Source: Elmis aenea (Eukaryota; Arthropoda; Insecta; Coleoptera; Elmidae). From it: a DNA stretch of 64,000 bases. Shown one piece after another: positions 58,047-64,000 of this stretch. Every line of letters starts with the position of its first letter. Within the stretch, counting starts at the first letter, position 1. The stretch lies in NCBI GenBank assembly GCA_947652605.1, contig OX393580.1:17256159-17320158 (forward strand), written 5' to 3'. The notes beneath the pieces are model-generated. The model ran no database searches. It was not told the origin of the DNA and saw only the letters and a program-made list of their open reading frames with translations. The position numbers and the translations under genes are program-made.

Positions 58047-58756
58047 CAGAGTGTTTCGTAAAAAATGCGAAACAATTCTGAAGGTGATTCGATTCCTTAT
58101 CGAAAATTAAGGGAGGTATTTTACACAAATAGTTTTTTCTTAGACGTCTCCTTTCGGAGTTACATAGTAATATTTTCGATCATCTCTCTGAAAAGTGCGA
58201 CCCCTGTTGGATTTTTAATCAGAACATTTTAATGGGATATAATTTTGCATAAAAATATTTTTTTAAAAGCTTGATTTATTTAGAAACTCTTTTTATTCTT
58301 TAATTTTTCCTGAAAAACCTATTCTTTCAGTAAAAAATAAAATAAGTAAACATGCACCACTAAATATTCCAATACAAAACGATTAATTTTGGTGGTTACC
58401 ACGGTTTGGCTATGTTCAAATTGGGTTTTAAATTGCAAAATTTGAACCCACCATAAAGTCCTGATTAAAAAAACAACAGGGGTCGCGCTTTTCATCCACC
58501 TGCGAAGGGGGAGATGATTGAAAATATTACTATGGAAAACCTTTTAATAAGTATAAAACATCTACCAAATATCATTCTCCTACTGTTATTAAAATTTGAG
58601 AAATAAAATAAAAACCTAATTTTACATCTCCCCTTCAGGGGGTTGTAACTGTGAAAGGAGACGTCTAAGGAAAAAAATGTATATGAAAGACCCCCCTTAA
58701 TTTTTGATAATGAATCACCTGCTGATTTTTTTTTGCATTTTTTACGAAACACCCTG
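58047..58756. mobile_element. Foldback MITE family L
   Basis: 710 bp. Tips CAGAGTGTTTCGTAAAAAAT and ATTTTTTACGAAACACCCTG with TA both sides. It begins 12 bp after the end of family J. AGACGTCTCCTTTCGGAGTT mirrors AACTGTGAAAGGAGACGTCT partly. Non-coding. Confidence 0.85.
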
Positions 58757-59079
58757 TATATCAAAATATCGATATGTCGTTACCGTTGCTAGCAACATTG
58801 TATTGGGCATTTTAGATGTAATTTGCCTGTAATTATTAGATTACGTCACTAAACTTCATTTTAACAAATTATTTTTAACATGTACTTAATTTAGTAAAAT
58901 GTGTGGAATAATATTTTTATTTGGTTTTTTACTGACAATTTCTGTCCAGAATTTTTTGGAGAGCACGTTCCACGAAATGTGGCTTTAATTTTGAATTCTG
59001 ATGAGAGTTTTGGAGCAAAGTTTTTAAACCTAACATTTATTTTTAGGGCCATTAGTAATGTTTTTGAGCTTGTAAGGTT
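58757..59079. other. No recognisable gene
   Basis: Short AT-rich stretch between the MITEs and the non-LTR element. Confidence 0.45.
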
Positions 59080-61115
59080 ATTTATTTATTTATTTTATTT
59101 ATCCGGACCTCTTCTACCTTTCAGTGTAGAGGTTTTGGGGTTCAGCCTAGCCTTTTGTTGCATACGTCTTTCCATTTTTTTCTGTCCTTTGCGATCTCAA
59201 TGACACTGTTCCACTCGCTGTCCCTCTTCGCTAATACCTCCGACACTTGGTTATCCCACGTTTTTCTGGGGCGTCCTCTTCCTTTTTTCTTCACCTTAAC
59301 TTTCCATACTTTCTTTGCTGTCCTTGTGTCCGGCATCCTCACCATGTGTCCCCACCAACTTAGCTGCTTTCTTTCTATCTTTTCTTGTAATGACTCTACT
59401 CCCAGGCGCTCTCTTATTATTTCATTCTTTATTCTGTCCCTCTTTGTTACCCCTAGTGTCCTTCTCAGGAATTTCATCTCGCATGCTGTCAACATGGATT
59501 TATGTCTCTCTGTTAGGTTCCATGACTCTGCTCCATATACCAAGACTGGTACAAAAACTGTGTTATATATCTTAATTTTTGTCGGTCCACTAACTTCCCT
59601 CTTATTTATAAAAAGCTTTTGCAATGCATAGAGTACCCTGTTTGCCGCGTTTATACGGTTGTTTATCTCCCTATCCATGTATCCATCGTTCTCTATCATC
59701 GAACCCAGATATTTTATGCATTCCACTTGTCTTATTGTATCATTATCGATTGTTATCTGAGTATCCATGCCTGCATCTCCCACCACCATTATTTCTGTCT
59801 TATTTATGTTCATCTTCATGTTGTATTCGTCCAACTCTGTTTTCCAACGTCTTATTTTTTCTACTAGGTTCTTCTTGGAAGCGGCACATAGTATGAGGTC
59901 ATTAGCATACATTAATTCTTTAACTTCAACTGGTTGTAAGTTTCTGTATCCTATGGCTACTCCTTTCGTCCTACTTTTTACCTCCTTTGTTACCTCATCC
60001 ATGATTACAATAAATAACAGCGGGCTCAGTACGCTGCCTTGCCTGACTCCCTTTTTAGTTACAATGGCTTTTGTACTATAGTTTTTAATTCTTATTATGT
60101 TACTTTTTCTCTTGTAGATACTTTTTATGGCTTCAGTTAGCTCTTTTGGTGTCCCTCTTCTTTCCAACACATTCCATATTTTTGCTCTATCTACCGAATC
60201 AAAGGCCTTTTGAATGTCTATAGCACACGTATATATTTTCTCTCCTTTTCTTATTGTTTTTTCGCTAATTTGTCGCAATGTGAAAATCCACTCTTGGGCA
60301 TTCCTTCCTTTTCTAAAACCGGCTTGAGTGTCTTCAAGCACCGGCTCGATTATAGTCCTCAGCCTCTTTTCCAGTATTCTTTCATATACTTTATTGGCCA
60401 TACATAATAACGATATGCCCCTGTAGTTTTCACATACCATTTTATCACCTCGTTTGTGTAACGGAATTACAATAGCTGTTTCCCACCTACTTGGAATCCT
60501 CTTATCCTGCCATGTCTTATTTAGTATTTGTTTTAATATTTTTTCCCCCTCTTCTCCCATCTTCTTTAACATTTCGGGTTTAATGTTATCAATTCCAGCG
60601 GCCTTCCCATTTTTTAACATCCTTAGTGCAACTTTGACTTCTTCTGACGAGATTTCCTCTTGGTATTCATTAAACACTCTAGCCATTTTTTCTTGATTGT
60701 TGATCTTTTCTTCCGTTTCATCTATCTGTTCTGTTCCTTCCAACACTTCACTAAAATATTCTTGCCATCTTTCTTTTATTTCTTCCTCGCCCTTTAACAA
60801 CTTGCCACTGTTATCTTTCACCCATTGTATGTTCGGTCCTTTCTCCCTTCTGAGTCCTTTTAGCATAGTATATAGTTTCTTTCCATTTCCTTCTCCTCCT
60901 TTTTCCAGCTCTTCTCCAAACTTTTCCCATGCTTCGTTTTTCGCCTTCCAAACTTTTTCTTTCACCAGTCTTCTCTGCCACTGATACCCAGCATAGTCCT
61001 CTTTTGATTTTGATGTGAGATACTTTCGCCAGCACTGCTTTTTCCTTTCTACTGCCTGCCTTACTTCGTTATTCCACCATGGCGTTTGCTTCTTCCTGTT
61101 GGATATATTGCACAA
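59080..61115 (-). mobile_element. 5'-truncated RTE-like non-LTR retrotransposon
   Basis: On the minus strand the element runs from a 5' break near 61115, through one long open frame (61115-59142), to a 3' UTR of about 40 bp and a tetranucleotide tail (AAATAAATAAAT) at 59080-59101. The short UTR and simple-repeat tail fit RTE-type elements. The endonuclease domain and the start codon are absent, the usual result of incomplete reverse transcription. No clear target duplication was found. Confidence 0.85.
59142..61115 (-). CDS. Reverse transcriptase of an RTE-like element (partial, 657 codons open)
   Basis: The frame has no ATG at its 5' end; it is a truncated ORF2 lacking the AP endonuclease. 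After a basic linker (TPWWNNEVRQAVERKKQCWR) comes the RT domain: AIVIPLHKRGDK and YRGISLLCMANKVYERIL (fingers), QAGFRKGR, motif A AIDIQKAFDSVDR with its Asp, motif B GVRQGSVLSPLLF, motif C MYANDLILCA and motif D NINKTEIMVVG. Motif C should be Y-A-D-D; here the first Asp is Asn, which should abolish polymerisation. The C-terminus has the YLGSMIENDG and WWGHMVRMPD segments and a basic GRGRPRKTW tail common to RTE proteins. The absence of stops over 657 codons indicates a recent copy. Plus-strand open frames in this interval are shadows. Confidence 0.92.
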   Translation of the reverse strand: MCNISNRKKQTPWWNNEVRQAVERKKQCWRKYLTSKSKEDYAGYQWQRRLVKEKVWKAKNEAWEKFGEELEKGGEGNGKKLYTMLKGLRREKGPNIQWVKDNSGKLLKGEEEIKERWQEYFSEVLEGTEQIDETEEKINNQEKMARVFNEYQEEISSEEVKVALRMLKNGKAAGIDNIKPEMLKKMGEEGEKILKQILNKTWQDKRIPSRWETAIVIPLHKRGDKMVCENYRGISLLCMANKVYERILEKRLRTIIEPVLEDTQAGFRKGRNAQEWIFTLRQISEKTIRKGEKIYTCAIDIQKAFDSVDRAKIWNVLERRGTPKELTEAIKSIYKRKSNIIRIKNYSTKAIVTKKGVRQGSVLSPLLFIVIMDEVTKEVKSRTKGVAIGYRNLQPVEVKELMYANDLILCAASKKNLVEKIRRWKTELDEYNMKMNINKTEIMVVGDAGMDTQITIDNDTIRQVECIKYLGSMIENDGYMDREINNRINAANRVLYALQKLFINKREVSGPTKIKIYNTVFVPVLVYGAESWNLTERHKSMLTACEMKFLRRTLGVTKRDRIKNEIIRERLGVESLQEKIERKQLSWWGHMVRMPDTRTAKKVWKVKVKKKGRGRPRKTWDNQVSEVLAKRDSEWNSVIEIAKDRKKWKDVCNKRLG

Positions 61116-62159
61116 ATTTTAAGTAAATTAAACTTGAACAAAACCTATCTGCAGGAACTTTAAGTTTCCAATGAATCCCTTAAATCAAGATAGCTGGTTT
61201 AATGATCATTTTTCAGTGTATTAACGCCAAAATGTTTTATTTTTCATGCAATTTATTGTCGGTGAAGCCAAAATATACAAGATTTTTTTTTTATGGCAAA
61301 TTTCTGAATCGTGTTTACTTGATTCATTACTGTAAGCTTCAACATTTTGAATTGCAAATGAATGACACATTTGATGCTACCTATCGCTTATTTTTCGTAT
61401 AAAGAGCCTCCAGGATACTTAAAAAAATTGTTGTAGTCTTTGTTTTATTTGGTTTAAAAGTAGTTGTAATAAAATGCTAATATTTATCGTTTAGGACAAC
61501 AGAATATTATGCTCACAATTTTTATTGTGATAAGATTAAATTGCATTTTATGATGTACCCAAAGTATTCGGAAAGAACTGTGATAAACTCGTGTTACACA
61601 GATTTATCTGAATATTGTGTATTCGCTCTAACTCCTGATACAATTTAAGATACGTATTCACGTCTTATTATGTTTGATCAACCGGTATATACCGCGATAC
61701 TGTATGTTGTTAATCAAATATATTTGGTACGCTACGTGAACATACACAAAAGTTTGTAGTCGACAAGAGGAAATCTACCGCGTTCTATACCCCGAATAAG
61801 GGAAATGGATGGGTTGAACATTTTAATCACGAGAAATCTAGCAAAACAACATAGCTCATAAAACACATACCGGCTGAATAACTTACTTGCATGAAAATGA
61901 CATAAAACTGGGTTATTTGGGTTGTGGATTAAGGGTTGCATTGCTAGATTTTTTTTCGGGATCGAAAGAAACCGATAATAAAATAAACCTGCAACTAAAA
62001 CAAAAATTATCACTATAAAACTGACTTTTTTATATGAAAACATTGACACAAATAAGTGCCAGCTAAAACAATCGAATTTTCTGAAAATTATTCACTAGAA
62101 CTACCTTTTGATTTCATTTTGATTTAACCGATATTCAGGTGAATTAATTATGAGCGTGC
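61116..62159. other. No recognisable gene
   Basis: AT-rich; a 105-codon minus-strand frame at 61732-62049 has a hydrophobic start but no family resemblance. Confidence 0.4.
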
Positions 62160-62288
62160 TGTAAAAGGTATTCAAAATTGCTTCCTATTTTTAAAAATGT
62201 TGAAATATACAGAGCATTCCATTTGAAATAACAAACAGAGTCGTTTTCGGCAAAAGCGGAAGTGAAACAATAGTGTACATATGTTTAA

Positions 62289-63402
62289 CCCTTTACTGCG
62301 CAAATTTTTTGTTTTAGGTAAAAAAATTATGTATTATGAAATTTTATGTGTAGAATTTGAAAAAAATAATAAAAAAAATTGTTGCTAATTTGTTAATTAT
62401 TGTTAATTATTACAGCGACGCACATATGCATCATTTTGTCTTTTGGATATTATAAACTATGGAACTCAAAATTCAAAATGATGCACATGTGCAACTTAAA
62501 ATATGAAATGATGCATATATGTACTTATACTCATTTATTTTTTTATCAGGAAAATTGAAAAACAATATAAGTTTATGATTTCATTTATAGATGAAACGTT
62601 TTAAAACAATTTTTTCTAGCATTGAAACATAGGGCTGCACTACATTTTTCGCAAATAACAAGAGTAAAGTCTTTACATTTTGGTAGTTTACACCGAAGAC
62701 GATTATTGTGCCAAATTGGTCAATGTGCCAACTGGCTCAAGGGAAAAGTTTCTAATAAAAGTATAATCTTCGTCAGAAGATTCATCAAAATTATCCTCAC
62801 TTTCAGATAAATTGGCAATAGCCTTCTCTCTTTTTGTGTGGGGGATCTTTTTTTCTCCCAAGACGACATTTTAAAATTTTGAGTATCACTAGAAATATTT
62901 TTTAACAAAGTTTAATAAAATAAAGGTAAAACAAACTATTTCATCTACAGAGCAATAGGTATATGTGTTGCACATATGCATCATTGTATTTTATATATAC
63001 TTAAAAAATATACCGAGTTTACAAAATGATGCGCACCACAACAAAATGTTGCTATAATTATTTTATTACAGCTCCGTTATCCTTGACAAAATTGAAAATA
63101 AACCATTAAAGGTGTACATTACCTGATAGTATTTTTTTCCGGTCGGAAATATACAGATTTAAAATAAATTTTTGAATGTAAAAGTTGCCAAATAACAAAA
63201 ACTGTACACGTGCGATTTCGCTAGCAACTTACAGTTGCAGAACAATTTGTACAGCCATCGACTGTATAGCAACTAACTAAATACCAATCAGAATATGTTG
63301 CAAATATGCTACAAGGTGTTTTCAACGATTTAACGCATTCAATGAATTTTCTTTGTATATTTTGTTTGCTGTTGCATATGTGCATCAAAATGCAGTAAAG
63401 GG
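62289..63402 (-). mobile_element. piggyBac-like element, internally deleted
   Basis: TTAA (62285-62288 and 63403-63406) flanks tips CCCTTTACTGC and GCAGTAAAGGG, the piggyBac signature of a TTAA target and CCC-starting repeats. Subterminal motifs GCACATATGCATCATT and variants recur at about 62415, 62480, 62970 and 63375. The minus strand keeps only the two ends of the transposase. 1114 bp instead of the usual 2.4 kb or more. It lies in the family C copy 3 arm. Confidence 0.9.
62585..62869 (-). pseudogene. piggyBac transposase: N-terminus fused to Cys-rich C-terminus
   Basis: From ATG at 62869 the minus strand reads MSSWEKK; after a shift of frame it continues ANLSESEDNFDESSDEDYTF, the acidic N-terminal region typical of piggyBac transposases. 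After a stop and another shift it runs directly into NRLRCKLPKCKDFTLVICEK and CSAALCFNARKNCFKTFH, ending at 62585. The Cys spacing C-x4-C-x7-C-x2-C-x4-C-x6-C-x4-H is that of the piggyBac C-terminal Cys-rich DNA-binding domain. The whole catalytic DDD core of about 400 residues is missing, so it cannot transpose itself, though its ends could be mobilised by a related enzyme. Confidence 0.85.
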
Positions 63403-63834
63403 TTAAATAATCGAGTTTTTCACACATATTATACCTATGTCTAAAATTTCATTTAAATAAATACAAAACTAAAGAAAAAAATGGGGTGTCCAGAACTCAG
63501 TTATACATGCGAATAGGGTTTTAAATGTTTGTTTTGATTTAGGTCCAATGGATCACAAACTATACTGATAATCAAACATTTTTCAAGTAGAAAGTGTTTA
63601 TTTATCAAATATTTTTCTCATTGTGCAATAAAAACCAAATAGTTCCATTTAAGTTTTTAAAGTTACTTTCGGATTTGGCAAATTCCGGTTTAATCACGAA
63701 AACCGCTATAGCGTCAGTCAAATCTACGAATGCACTTTTGCGATAAACTTTTTTTCCCCATCTTTGTCAGACGTCGCATTTTCGAATAAAAGTGCTGGTA
63801 CTGAGGGATGCGGAAAAAATCTGTTTCTCGTGAT

Positions 63835-64000
63835 GCCACAGCCAACTATGGGTTCCATTTAAAAAAATACAACTTTATGTCACAAATCGAATTTCGAACT
63901 TTTTTTTGAAAAGTCGTCTACGCCAATGCATTCTTATCAAAAAAGTGCATATAGAACGTCAAAATTGTTTATTTTCTTAAACGTTATCGGTGATAACTCG
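63835..64000. mobile_element. Foldback MITE family D copy 2, partial, runs off the window
   Basis: Inverted relative to the right arm of family D copy 1 (39840-40020): GCCAACTATGGGTTCCATTT, AAAAGTCGTCTACGCC, TTCTTATCAAAAAAGTGC and GTTATCGGTGATAACTCG all have counterparts there. 63508-63834 between this and family C copy 3 has no recognised content. Confidence 0.65.

Larger units (their letters stand above)
62160..63507. mobile_element. Foldback element family C copy 3, right half only
   Basis: TATTCAAAATTGCTTCC, GGAAGTGAAACAATAGTGTA and, after the nested piggyBac, CTAAAATTTCATTT and ACAAAACTAAAGAAAAAAAT follow the right arm of copy 1, ending at CCAGAACTCAGTTATA. The left arm is missing. Confidence 0.65.

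Noticed and set aside
59155..60984. Several plus-strand open frames of 65-158 codons
   Set aside because: They are shadows of the minus-strand reverse transcriptase frame.

Overview
The window is AT-rich, intron- or intergene-like animal DNA, most probably from an insect (a beetle is my guess, from the element mix and composition; inference only). I find no convincing host protein-coding gene, tRNA, rRNA or CRISPR array. Almost everything recognisable is transposable-element DNA: decayed or internally deleted DNA transposons, many MITEs and foldback elements, three non-LTR retrotransposon pieces, one young LTR retroelement and a satellite-like repeat family. No bacterial features such as operons or ribosome binding sites apply.

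Layout. 1-900: hAT transposase tail and TTACCGGTAA-rich DNA. 3542-5194: hAT-like MITE carrying two foldback MITEs. 5845-6150: dispersed repeat with an inverted partner at 47190-47545. 7960-9210: ~160-bp satellite-like array with a hAT MITE inside. 10008-11251: complete but dead mariner. 12805-13165: non-LTR 3' end. 14109-16913: pogo-like MITE hosting an internally deleted pogo element. 18968-31848: a four-level nest, in which a foldback element holds a pogo-like MITE, which holds a pogo/Tigger transposon with a C-terminal PHD finger, which is split by a 7.8-kb LTR element with identical LTRs. 32641-34865, 38163-40431 and 41164-41934: CAGGGTG-type or related foldback MITEs, several nested. 45538-47153: hAT MITE with a perfect target duplication and a non-LTR fragment inside. 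48562-50434: decayed hAT element with an 11 x 14-bp minisatellite and a Harbinger-like MITE. 52850-55990: second satellite array, opposite strand, split by MITEs. 56871-58756: two adjacent CAGGGTG MITEs, one carrying a hAT MITE. 59080-61115: 5'-truncated RTE-like retrotransposon with a 657-codon open frame. 62160-63507: foldback fragment carrying an internally deleted piggyBac.

How the parts relate. The TA-target elements repeatedly land in or beside one another, so nesting gives relative ages: satellites and foldback elements are oldest, the LTR element (identical 592-bp LTRs) is the youngest. The most unusual object is that LTR element: it has promoter-bearing LTRs and short gag-position and env-like remnants, but I see no polymerase, and it carries exon-like open frames on the opposite strand plus a GC-richer non-coding block. 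Annotation rests on reading by eye; all identities and boundaries need alignment.
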